64,000 bases of DNA, taken from NCBI GenBank assembly GCA_000018565.1, contig CP000875.1, positions 821,199 to 885,198 of the forward strand, written 5' to 3'. Under the pieces are notes generated by a model. It ran no database searches. It saw nothing but the letters and a program-made list of their open reading frames with translations, and was not told where the DNA came from. This document shows positions 25,225-32,516 of the stretch, in pieces (the first letter of the stretch is position 1; every line of letters starts with the position of its first letter). The DNA is from Herpetosiphon aurantiacus DSM 785. Lineage in GTDB: Bacteria > Chloroflexota > Chloroflexia > Chloroflexales > Herpetosiphonaceae. The position numbers and the translations under genes are program-made.

Positions 25225-25800
25225 ATGCGGGTGATTACTGGCAGTGCCAAAGGGCGACAATTAAAAGGCCCGCCAGATATTGGCACGCGCCCGATGCTTG
25301 ATCGGGTCAAAGAATCGTTATTTGGCATTTTAGAGGGCTTTAATGCTTTTGAAGGCCGTGCCCTCGATTTATTTGCGGGCACTGGCTCGTTGGGGATCGA
25401 ATGCTTATCGCGCGGCGCTGAATGGGCCGATTTTGTTGAGGCGCGTAGCCATGTTGCTGCTGTGACCAAAGACAACCTAAAAACCACCAAATTGGCTGAG
25501 CGAGCCAAAGTTTGGAACGTTTCGGTCGATAAATTTCTGCAAATCATCGACGAAAAAACAAAATATGCTATAATCCTGCTCGATCCGCCATATGCTATGG
25601 AAGGTATACCCGACCTTGTGGTGCGGGTTGCTGAACACGGCATTTTAGATCCAAATGGCGTTTTAGTTTTAGGCCATTGGCCAAAGCTGGTGATGCCGCC
25701 CCAACTTGGGCCACTGAGTTTGCTAAAGCATCGGCGTATCGGCGATTCCTGCTTCTCAATTTATGAATTGAGCCCAGCGTTACCGCCGCAATCGGAGTAA
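25225..25800 (+). CDS. rsmD: 16S rRNA guanine-N2 methyltransferase RsmD
   Basis: A 191-residue class I methyltransferase that should methylate G966 of 16S rRNA. RVITGSAKGRQLKGP at the N-terminus and RPMLDRVKESLFGIL are RsmD hallmarks; the SAM motif is LDLFAGTGSLGIECLSRGA and the catalytic motif DPPY is near residue 117. The frame runs upstream to a TTG at 25198, but the ATG at 25225 gives the family-typical start. It is followed 6 bp later by coaD, a very common gene pair. Confidence 0.93.
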   Translation: MRVITGSAKGRQLKGPPDIGTRPMLDRVKESLFGILEGFNAFEGRALDLFAGTGSLGIECLSRGAEWADFVEARSHVAAVTKDNLKTTKLAERAKVWNVSVDKFLQIIDEKTKYAIILLDPPYAMEGIPDLVVRVAEHGILDPNGVLVLGHWPKLVMPPQLGPLSLLKHRRIGDSCFSIYELSPALPPQSE

Positions 25801-25806
25801 TCACCT

Positions 25807-26304
25807 GTGACTATTGCTGTCTACCCTGCAAGCTTCGACCCAATTACCAATGGACATCTTGATGTTGCGGCTCGCGCATCACGTTTGTTCGATGAATTGG
25901 TCTTAGCGGTAGCTCATCGTCCGTACAAAAAGTTGCTTTTTACGACTGAGCAACGGATTGCCATGATTCGCGAATCGGTAGCGCACCTGCCCAATGTGCG
26001 GGTGGATGCTTTTTCGAGTTTAGTTGTGGAGTATGCGCTTGAGATTGGTGCAACCGTGTTGGTACGAGGCTTACGGGCTGCAACCGATTTTGAGCACGAA
26101 TTTCAAATGGCGCATATCAATCATCACTTAGCTCCCACGCTTGATACGGTCTGTTTGATGGCTGATCAACGCTTTACGTTGCTTAGCTCAAGCGCGGTAC
26201 GCGAAATTGCGGCCTATGGCGGCGATGTTAGCTCTTTTGTGCCAGCTCATATTGCCCTTGCGCTCAAGCAAGCCTATCAAACGCATGAGGAGTCACGCGC
26301 ATGA
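25807..26304 (+). CDS. coaD: Phosphopantetheine adenylyltransferase CoaD
   Basis: A 165-residue nucleotidyltransferase for the penultimate step of coenzyme A synthesis. It has YPASFDPITNGHLD with the HxGH-like motif (T/N-G-H) and the C-terminal LLSSSAVREIA motif. The start is GTG, with GGAG about 10 nt upstream overlapping the end of rsmD. Its product feeds the phosphopantetheine group of the acyl carrier protein encoded at 34730. It overlaps the next gene by 4 nt (ATGA). Confidence 0.94.
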   Translation: MTIAVYPASFDPITNGHLDVAARASRLFDELVLAVAHRPYKKLLFTTEQRIAMIRESVAHLPNVRVDAFSSLVVEYALEIGATVLVRGLRAATDFEHEFQMAHINHHLAPTLDTVCLMADQRFTLLSSSAVREIAAYGGDVSSFVPAHIALALKQAYQTHEESRA

Positions 26305-26813
26305 GCGAACAATCCCAATGGGGAGAACAGCCCAGTGAACATCAGGAAGCAACCAGCGTGGAGCCAGTCGGGCAACACCAGCGCCCCCCAGAATATGCTG
26401 AGGCCGAGTTTGAGCGCCTGATTAACGAGTTGGAAGAGGTTTTAGCGAGTGGTGGCCGTGTGCCCTTGACCAGCCGATTAATGATCGACGAAAAGCAAGT
26501 CTTCGACATTATCGACCGGATGCGGGTTGCGGTTCCCAATGAATTACGCCAAGCACGCCAGATTGTGCGCGAACGCGACCAACTGATCGAGGCGACCAAA
26601 AAGAAAATTGCGATCACGCTCTCGGAACAGGGCATGCTTGAAATTGCCCAGCGTGAACGCAGCCGAATTATCGCCGAAGCCGAATCAGAAGCCGCCAAAG
26701 TGCGCTCTGAAGCCGATGAATATGCCCGACAAGTGTTATTAAACCTTGAAGAACATATTGGCAAATCGCTGACGATTATTCAAAATGGCCTCGATGAACT
26801 GGGCGTAGTTTGA
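26301..26813 (+). CDS. Coiled-coil protein, ATP-synthase b/DivIVA-like
   Basis: A 170-residue soluble protein with a polar, low-complexity first 35 residues, then a long charged helix (about 60-160; IAQRERSRIIAEAESEAAKV is typical) that resembles the b subunit of ATP synthase or DivIVA-type coiled coils. There is no membrane anchor, so it is not a genuine b subunit. It is coupled to coaD by a 4-nt overlap. A role in cell division or envelope organisation is possible but not shown by the sequence. Confidence 0.75.
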   Translation: MSEQSQWGEQPSEHQEATSVEPVGQHQRPPEYAEAEFERLINELEEVLASGGRVPLTSRLMIDEKQVFDIIDRMRVAVPNELRQARQIVRERDQLIEATKKKIAITLSEQGMLEIAQRERSRIIAEAESEAAKVRSEADEYARQVLLNLEEHIGKSLTIIQNGLDELGVV

Positions 26814-26838
26814 CAGAGCGCGTTCTCGCGCCTATAAT
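26810..26838 (+). promoter_or_regulatory. Perfect-consensus promoter of yceD-rpmF-fab operon
   Basis: TTGACA (26810-26815), exactly 17 bp, TATAAT (26833-26838): both hexamers match the sigma-70 consensus. The -35 box overlaps the stop codon of the preceding gene. The ATG of the yceD-like gene is 42 nt downstream of the -10 box. Confidence 0.85.
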
Positions 26839-26880
26839 GTCACGTCGCTTGCGGGTTGAATTCCAGCAGGAGGTCACTGT

Positions 26881-27417
26881 ATGTCATCCGAACTCCAATT
26901 CAATGTTTCCCAACTATTGCAAGAATATGTTGGGGCGACCCGCCAGTATACTTATGAAAACGAACAGCTTGATTTAGGTGATGGTAGCCGCCTGAGGATC
27001 ACCGAAGGCGATGTCAAACTGACCCGCACCAAAAATGGGGTCTTAGTAGATGCTGCGATGAGCGGCAACGTCACTTTAGAATGCGTGCGATGCTTAAGCG
27101 ATTTCAGCCAACCTGTTGAGTTCGATTTCGCCGAGGAATATTTCGCGACGGTTCATGCAACGACGGGCGCACCGTTGCCAGAACCAGAAGAGCCTGATGT
27201 GTTCAAAATTAACGGCAACCATTTGCTTGATCTTGGCGATGCTGCCCGTGAATACACGCTCATCAACTTACCAATCGCGCCGATTTGTCGCCCCGATTGT
27301 CGTGGTTTGTCGTTCGATGGCCAAAACCTCAACGATAACCCAGAAGCCGATAATTTGGACGATCAAGTGATCGATGAGCGCCTTGCCGCGCTCAAACAAT
27401 TGCTGAAAGGAGCCTAG
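26881..27417 (+). CDS. yceD: YceD-like (DUF177) protein
   Basis: A 178-residue member of the DUF177 family, commonly encoded just before ribosomal protein L32 and linked to 23S rRNA or large-subunit accumulation. Typical are the central CVRCLSDFSQPVE and the C-terminal ICRPDCRGL cysteine segments, which may bind a metal. GGAGG is 7 nt before the ATG. It is 6 bp upstream of rpmF and the pair leads into the fatty-acid genes, as in many bacteria. Confidence 0.9.
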   Translation: MSSELQFNVSQLLQEYVGATRQYTYENEQLDLGDGSRLRITEGDVKLTRTKNGVLVDAAMSGNVTLECVRCLSDFSQPVEFDFAEEYFATVHATTGAPLPEPEEPDVFKINGNHLLDLGDAAREYTLINLPIAPICRPDCRGLSFDGQNLNDNPEADNLDDQVIDERLAALKQLLKGA

Positions 27418-27423
27418 TTTCTC

Positions 27424-27615
27424 ATGGGCGCATTGCCACGTCGTAAAATTACCCGCGAACAACGCGGGCACCGCCGCCAACATCTTGCTTTGACCGCACC
27501 TTCATTGTCGGCTTGTCCAAACTGTGGTGGCTATCGCCGCCCACATCGCGTTTGCTTGAACTGCGGCACCTACAAAGGTCGCCAATACCTCAAGAAGGAC
27601 AATGCTGAAGCATAA
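27424..27615 (+). CDS. rpmF: 50S ribosomal protein L32
   Basis: A 63-residue L32 protein of the zinc-binding type. It begins MGALPRRKITREQRGHRR and contains two cysteine pairs, CPNCG and CLNCG, which form a zinc ribbon. AAGGAG is located in the end of the yceD-like gene. A hairpin with T-run follows at 27637-27679, so part of the transcript may stop before fabH. Confidence 0.96.
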   Translation: MGALPRRKITREQRGHRRQHLALTAPSLSACPNCGGYRRPHRVCLNCGTYKGRQYLKKDNAEA

Positions 27616-27636
27616 GCCATGGTTGGCAGCGAAGCA

Positions 27637-27679
27637 GCGAAAGGGTCGAGACCTATGGTTCTCGTCCCTTTCGCATTTT
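27637..27679 (+). terminator. Terminator after rpmF
   Basis: Long imperfect stem beginning GCGAAAGGG and closing CCCTTTCGC (27637-27674), with an inner CGAGA / TCTCG helix, followed by ATTTTA. It sits between rpmF and fabH and may attenuate rather than fully end transcription, because no strong promoter is evident before fabH. Confidence 0.65.
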
Positions 27680-27735
27680 AGGCGCGTTATTGTGCAGTGC
27701 AGCATGAAACGGCTTCACCACGGGAGTGTTTTGCA

Positions 27736-28722
27736 ATGAATGCAGCTATTACTGGTTGGGGGCGCTACGCTCCCGATCGTGTGCTTACAAACCAAGAACT
27801 TGAACAAATTGTCGATACCAATGATGAATGGATTCAATCGCGGACTGGCATTCAGCGCCGCCATATTGTTGCTGAAGGTCAAGCCACCTCGGATATGTCG
27901 GCTCGTGCCGCGCGGATTGCCCTCGATAAGGCGGGAGTAAAACCCGAAGAGCTTGATTTAATTGTCGTAGCGACTACTTCGCCCGATTTGCTGTTGCCCT
28001 CAACTGCCGCCTTAGTTCAAACCAAACTCGGCGCGATCAACGCTGGCGTGATGGATATGAATGCTGCTTGCTGTGGCTTTTTATATGCGCTAAGCGCCGT
28101 TACAGCCATGATTCGTGGCGGTGGTGTGGGTAAAGTACTACTCTGCGGAGCAGAAACCATCTCGCCATTTTTAAATTGGCAAGATCGCAACACCTGCGTG
28201 ATTTTTGGCGATGCTGCTGGTGCTGTCATTCTTGAAGCGACCGAGCAAGAGCGTGGTTTGCAATCCTACAAACTTGGGGCGATCCCCGATACCGCCGAAT
28301 TATTGTGGATCAAAGCTGGCGCGACGCTCTACCCTGCAACTCACGAGCGACTTGATCAGTCTGAACAGTATATTCAGATGAATGGCTCGGAAGTGTTTAA
28401 GCATGCGGTGCGCTCGATGGTCGATAGTTCGTTACATGTGTTGAACCAAGTTGGTAAAACGCCCGCCGATGTGCAACTGGTTGTTCCGCATCAAGCCAAT
28501 TTACGCATTATCGAAGCCGTCGCCAAACGCCTGAATGTGTCGATGGATCAGGTTTTTGTCAATATTCAAGAATATGGCAATACCTCAGCCGCCACTTTGC
28601 CCGTAGCGATCGCTGAAGCCGCCGATGCTGGCCGCATGCAGCCTGGCGATACGATCTTGCTGACCGCGTTTGGTGGCGGCCTGACCTGGGCTTCGGGTGT
28701 GTTGGTGTGGGGCGGGAAGTAG
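27736..28722 (+). CDS. fabH: 3-oxoacyl-ACP synthase III (FabH)
   Basis: A 328-residue condensing enzyme that starts fatty-acid synthesis from acyl-CoA and malonyl-ACP. The catalytic Cys is in NAACCGFLYAL, His in VPHQANLRI and Asn in EYGNTSAAT, so the Cys-His-Asn triad is complete. The frame extends to a GTG at 27697, but the ATG at 27736 with GGGAG upstream gives the standard FabH length. plsX, which often precedes fabH, is absent here. A palindromic element separates it from fabD. Confidence 0.95.
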   Translation: MNAAITGWGRYAPDRVLTNQELEQIVDTNDEWIQSRTGIQRRHIVAEGQATSDMSARAARIALDKAGVKPEELDLIVVATTSPDLLLPSTAALVQTKLGAINAGVMDMNAACCGFLYALSAVTAMIRGGGVGKVLLCGAETISPFLNWQDRNTCVIFGDAAGAVILEATEQERGLQSYKLGAIPDTAELLWIKAGATLYPATHERLDQSEQYIQMNGSEVFKHAVRSMVDSSLHVLNQVGKTPADVQLVVPHQANLRIIEAVAKRLNVSMDQVFVNIQEYGNTSAATLPVAIAEAADAGRMQPGDTILLTAFGGGLTWASGVLVWGGK

Positions 28723-28729
28723 AACATAG

Positions 28730-28895
28730 ATGTAATGGTTTATAGTTTAACAACGGCCAGCATGCCCTCACCCCCTCTCCCGCACGCGAGGCGAGGGGGA
28801 ACCGCTCTCGGAGTGCTCCCCTCGCCCGCTCTGTGGGAGAGGGGCTGGGGGTGAGGGAACGTGACAATTGGTTGTTAACGCTATGAACCATTACA
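28730..28895. repeat. Palindromic element with terminal inverted repeats between fabH and fabD
   Basis: The core 28761-28860 is the CCCTCACCCC / GGGGGTGAGGG palindrome. It is flanked by longer imperfect inverted arms: ATGTAATGGTTTATAGTTTA on the left (from 28730), and on the right (28871-28895) GTTGTTAACGCTATGAACCA continuing into TTACA. The whole resembles a small MITE. Further right are three AACATAG tandem units and a GTGTAATTCGTGGC motif; no gene lies between 28723 and 29046. Confidence 0.75.
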
Positions 28896-29046
28896 CATAG
28901 AACATAGAACATAGAGTTGGGGATCGGGAATTGGGTGTTGGGTATTAAGCTATAGCCTTACGATGCAACGAAATAATTAGTGAAATTCGTGTAATTCGTG
29001 GCTAAAACCTGACCCCTGATCCCTCTTAATAATAGAAAGATAACCA

Positions 29047-29979
29047 ATGACAATCGGATTGCTTTTTCCTGGACAAGGCTCGCAGAAAGTTGGCATGGGC
29101 CGCGAGGTCTATGAACAATCGCCTGCGGCCCGCGCAATTTTTGCTGAAGCCAATGCTGTGCTTGGTTTTGATCTAGCGGGTTTGTGCTTTGATGGGCCTG
29201 AAGCTGATTTAACTGCGACTGAAAATACCCAGCCTGCCTTGCTGACGGTCAGCGTGGCCTTGTTGGCGGCAATTGCTGAGGCTGGCGTGGATCTGCATCC
29301 AAGCATTGTGGCTGGCCATTCATTGGGCGAATATAGCGCCTTGGTGGCCGCCAAAGCCCTCGATTTTGCTACAGCCCTGCGTTTGGTGCGCCAACGCGGC
29401 GAGTTGATGGCTCAAGCCAGCGAAGGCGCAATGGCCGCCGTTATTGGGCTGGATCTTGGGCCACTCGAAGCAATTTGCGCCAATGTTAGTAAGTTGGGCG
29501 CATGTGTCGTGGCCAATCAAAATGCCCACGGCCAGTTGGTGATTAGCGGGGCCAGTGCGGCGGTTGCGGCGGCTAGTGAACAAGCCAAAGCAGCAGGAGC
29601 CAAGAAAATCATGCCTTTGAATGTGAGTGCCGCGTTTCACTCACCCTTGATGGCGGCAACCGCTGCTGGTTTAGCGCCAGCAATTGCGGCGGCAGCAATG
29701 AGCGCAGCCCACGTGCCATTGATTGCCAACAGCACAGCGCAGCCAATTCAGCGTGCCGAGGATCTTCGCGCTGAACTTATTGCCCAAATTACCGCACCAG
29801 TTCGCTGGATTGCCACAATTGAGCAAGCTGCGGCCATGGGCGTGCAAATTGTGATTGAAATTGGCGCAGGGAGTGTGCTTACAGGCTTGGTCAAGCGGAT
29901 CGATCCCAATTTGCAACGCCTGAATATTGCTAACTTTGATGACATAGCTAAGATTGCCGAGTACAATAACGCCCAGTAG
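29047..29979 (+). CDS. fabD: Malonyl-CoA:ACP transacylase (FabD)
   Basis: A 310-residue acyltransferase that moves malonyl from CoA to acyl carrier protein. It has the N-terminal FPGQGSQ motif, the nucleophile motif GHSLGEYSAL near residues 96-105, the Arg in LRLVRQRGELM and the His in AAFHSPLM. No strong ribosome site is visible before the ATG. The gene is bounded on both sides by palindromic elements inside the fatty-acid operon. Confidence 0.94.
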   Translation: MTIGLLFPGQGSQKVGMGREVYEQSPAARAIFAEANAVLGFDLAGLCFDGPEADLTATENTQPALLTVSVALLAAIAEAGVDLHPSIVAGHSLGEYSALVAAKALDFATALRLVRQRGELMAQASEGAMAAVIGLDLGPLEAICANVSKLGACVVANQNAHGQLVISGASAAVAAASEQAKAAGAKKIMPLNVSAAFHSPLMAATAAGLAPAIAAAAMSAAHVPLIANSTAQPIQRAEDLRAELIAQITAPVRWIATIEQAAAMGVQIVIEIGAGSVLTGLVKRIDPNLQRLNIANFDDIAKIAEYNNAQ

Positions 29980-29985
29980 TATAAG

Positions 29986-30165
29986 CTTTCAAGGGTAGAA
30001 TGAATCGTCGATTGGCATGCCCTCACCCCCTAACCCCCTCTCCCGCCCAGCGAGCGAGGGGGAACCATCCTGGCATGAAGCCTAGAACTCCCCTCTCCCG
30101 CCGCAGTGGGAGAGGGGCTGGGGGTGAGGGCATGGAGCGTATCCTTGAAAACCTACCCTTGAAAG
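29986..30165. repeat. 180-bp palindromic element with perfect 13-bp terminal repeats
   Basis: Perfect terminal inverted repeats CTTTCAAGGGTAG (29986-29998) and CTACCCTTGAAAG (30153-30165) enclose the usual CCCTCACCCC ... GGGGGTGAGGG palindrome. It starts 6 nt after the fabD stop codon and ends 28 nt before fabG. No open reading frame of its own is convincing, so it is MITE-like or REP-like. Confidence 0.85.
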
Positions 30166-30193
30166 AGTAATGTAAGTGGGTGAGGCAGCTGCT

Positions 30194-30943
30194 ATGCGGG
30201 GAATGCAAGACCATGTGGCGATTGTCACCGGAGCATCGCGCGGGATTGGCCGCGCAATTGCTTTGGAGCTAGCCAGTTGGGGCGTTAAAGTCGTTGTTAA
30301 TTATCAATCAAGTGCCGCCAAAGCTGAGGCAGTGGTTGCCGAAATTCAAGCCGCTGGGGGAGTGGCGATGGCAATTCAGGCCGACGTAACCGATCAGCAA
30401 GCGGTTGAAACCATGGTTACTCAAACCTTGGCTGAGTGGGGTACGATTCAGATTTTGATCAATAATGCAGGCATCACCCGCGATAATCTCTTTCAGCGCT
30501 TGAAAGACGAAGAGTGGGACGATGTGATCAAGGCTGATCTGACCTCGGCATTTTTATGCACGCAGGCGGTGTTGCCAGCGATGCGAGCTAATAGTTATGG
30601 CCGAATCGTCAGCATTGCTTCGTTGGCGGGCTTGGCGGGCAATGTTGGTCAAACCAACTATGCAGCGGCCAAAATGGGCTTGGTTGGTTTTTCCAAGGCT
30701 GTGGCACGCGAAGTCACTTCTGATGGAATTGTGGTGAATGTGGTTGCACCTGGCTATATCGACACCGATTTTATCGACCATATTCCGCAATGGCTGCGAA
30801 CCTGGGCGCTTGATGTGATTCCGCTCAAACGCTTTGGCAAAGTTGAAGAAGTTGCGCCAGCGGTGGCCTTTCTGGCATCGCCTGCTGCATCGTATATTAT
30901 TGGCCATGTGCTGACGATTGACGGCGGCTGGGTCATGCCATAG
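30194..30943 (+). CDS. fabG: 3-oxoacyl-ACP reductase (FabG), first copy
   Basis: A 249-residue SDR that reduces 3-oxoacyl-ACP with NADPH. TGASRGIG binds the cofactor; NNAGITRDN, Ser in SIASLAG and YAAAK complete the catalytic tetrad. The last segment (TIDGGWVMP) is family-typical. I start at the ATG at 30194 with GGTGAGG upstream; a GTG at 30176 is also in frame but overlaps the leader of the repeat. Two more FabG-type genes follow within 1.6 kb. Confidence 0.9.
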   Translation: MRGMQDHVAIVTGASRGIGRAIALELASWGVKVVVNYQSSAAKAEAVVAEIQAAGGVAMAIQADVTDQQAVETMVTQTLAEWGTIQILINNAGITRDNLFQRLKDEEWDDVIKADLTSAFLCTQAVLPAMRANSYGRIVSIASLAGLAGNVGQTNYAAAKMGLVGFSKAVAREVTSDGIVVNVVAPGYIDTDFIDHIPQWLRTWALDVIPLKRFGKVEEVAPAVAFLASPAASYIIGHVLTIDGGWVMP

Positions 30944-30952
30944 GGGTGCAGA

Positions 30953-31696
30953 ATGAGTATTAACGATCAAGTGGCGATTGTCACAGGTGGCACTGGTGCG
31001 GTTGGGCGCGAAGTGGTTTCGGGGTTGATTCAACGCGGCGCACGGGTGGTTTTTTGCTATCGTCAGCGCGATGATTTGGCTGAAGAGATGTGCGATACGA
31101 TTGCTGATGAGCAACGTTTGATCGCCATTAAGGCCGATGTGCGCGATGCTGAAGCCATGAATAGCCTGGTTGAAGTGGCTGTGCGGCGCTGGGAACGGCT
31201 CGATATGCTGATCACTGCCCATTCTGCGGTTAACAATGCTCCGGTGGCCGACATGACCCTTGAGCAATGGAACGATGTAATGGATGTGATGCTGCGCGGC
31301 GTGACACGGATTACCCGCGCAGTTTTGCGGCCAATGCAAAAAGCCCGTTATGGGCGAATTATCACAATTACTGGCTATCAGCCCTTAGCTGGTGGCCTAA
31401 CCCAAGCCAACTATGCTGCCGCACTTGGTGGGATTATCGGCTTTTCTAAATCGTTGGCGCGTGAGGTTGCACCATGGGGCATTACGGTGAATAGCGTTGC
31501 CCCTGGGCTGATCTCACGGCCCCATATGTCGAGTTTTGATCCAAGTTATATCCCATGGGCCACCAATATTGTGCCGTTGAAACGCTTAGGCGCACCTGCC
31601 GAAATTACCCCAGCAATTTTTATGCTGGCCAATCCAGAGGCGGGCTATATTACGGGCCAAGTGCTGCCAGTCGATGGCGGTTGGCGCATGGTTTAG
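30953..31696 (+). CDS. FabG-like SDR lacking catalytic residues
   Basis: A 247-residue FabG paralogue. The cofactor motif is kept as TGGTGAVG, but the NNAG motif is replaced by TAHS, the catalytic Ser position (ITISS in the next copy) reads ITITG, and YAAAK has become YAAAL, so the catalytic Ser and Lys are gone while Tyr remains. The frame is intact and the C-terminus (GQVLPVDGGWRM) is normal, so it is a maintained non-catalytic protein rather than a decayed gene. It lies 9 bp after the first fabG and may form a hetero-oligomer with an active copy. Confidence 0.88.
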   Translation: MSINDQVAIVTGGTGAVGREVVSGLIQRGARVVFCYRQRDDLAEEMCDTIADEQRLIAIKADVRDAEAMNSLVEVAVRRWERLDMLITAHSAVNNAPVADMTLEQWNDVMDVMLRGVTRITRAVLRPMQKARYGRIITITGYQPLAGGLTQANYAAALGGIIGFSKSLAREVAPWGITVNSVAPGLISRPHMSSFDPSYIPWATNIVPLKRLGAPAEITPAIFMLANPEAGYITGQVLPVDGGWRMV

Positions 31697-31712
31697 TCTT
31701 GAAGGAGCAATC

Positions 31713-32468
31713 ATGCAACTAGATTTAACTGGTCGTGTCGCAATTGTGACTGGAGCTTCACGCGGGATCGGTCGGGCAATCGCCGAGGCTTTGGCTGCCA
31801 GCGGCGCTGCAGTGGTGGTCAATTATCGTGGCAGCGAAGCAGCAGCGGCTGAAGTGGTCGAGGCGATTACAGCTAAGGGTGGCAAGGCACTGGCAGTACA
31901 AGCCGATGTGGCTGATCCTGCTAGCCACGAAATTTTGCTCAAAGCCACGACCGAAGCATTTGGCCGCGTCGATATTCTGGTCAATAATGCTGGCATTACC
32001 CGTGATAACCTGTTGTTGCGCATGAAAGAGAGCGAAGTTGATGATGTATTACAAACCAACTTGCGCGGGGTGATGTTGCTGACCAAGGCTGTGCTACGCC
32101 CAATGATGAAAAATAAATGGGGTCGTGTGATCACGATTAGCTCAGTTATCGGTCTAACGGGCAATGCAGGCCAAGCCAACTATGCCGCTGCCAAAGCAGG
32201 CTTGATCGGCTTTAGCAAGTCGGTGGCCCAAGAAATGGCTTCACGCGGGATTACCGCCAACGCAATTTGCCCAGGCTTTATTGAAACCGATATGACCCGC
32301 AACGCCATGTCCGAAGAATTGATCAACAAAGCCTTGGATCGGATTCCTTTGGCACGTATGGGTCAACCTGCTGAAATTGCCAACGCGGTGGTCTTCTTGG
32401 CTTCCGATGCTGCGGGCTACATCACTGGCCAAACCTTGGCAGTCGATGGCGGCATGACCATGTATTAG
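31713..32468 (+). CDS. fabG: 3-oxoacyl-ACP reductase (FabG), third copy
   Basis: A 251-residue complete FabG. TGASRGIGRA, NNAGITRDN, Ser in ITISSVIGL and YAAAKAGLIGF form the intact cofactor and catalytic sites; the terminus is GQTLAVDGGMTMY. AAGGAG lies 6 nt before the ATG at 31713; the frame is open upstream into the previous gene but without a ribosome site. This copy is closest to textbook FabG and is probably the main reductase of the operon. Confidence 0.94.
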   Translation: MQLDLTGRVAIVTGASRGIGRAIAEALAASGAAVVVNYRGSEAAAAEVVEAITAKGGKALAVQADVADPASHEILLKATTEAFGRVDILVNNAGITRDNLLLRMKESEVDDVLQTNLRGVMLLTKAVLRPMMKNKWGRVITISSVIGLTGNAGQANYAAAKAGLIGFSKSVAQEMASRGITANAICPGFIETDMTRNAMSEELINKALDRIPLARMGQPAEIANAVVFLASDAAGYITGQTLAVDGGMTMY

Positions 32469-32516
32469 GCGGCAGCGTTGGAACGCTTGCTCGAACGCTT
32501 TAGCTGAGGAACCAAC

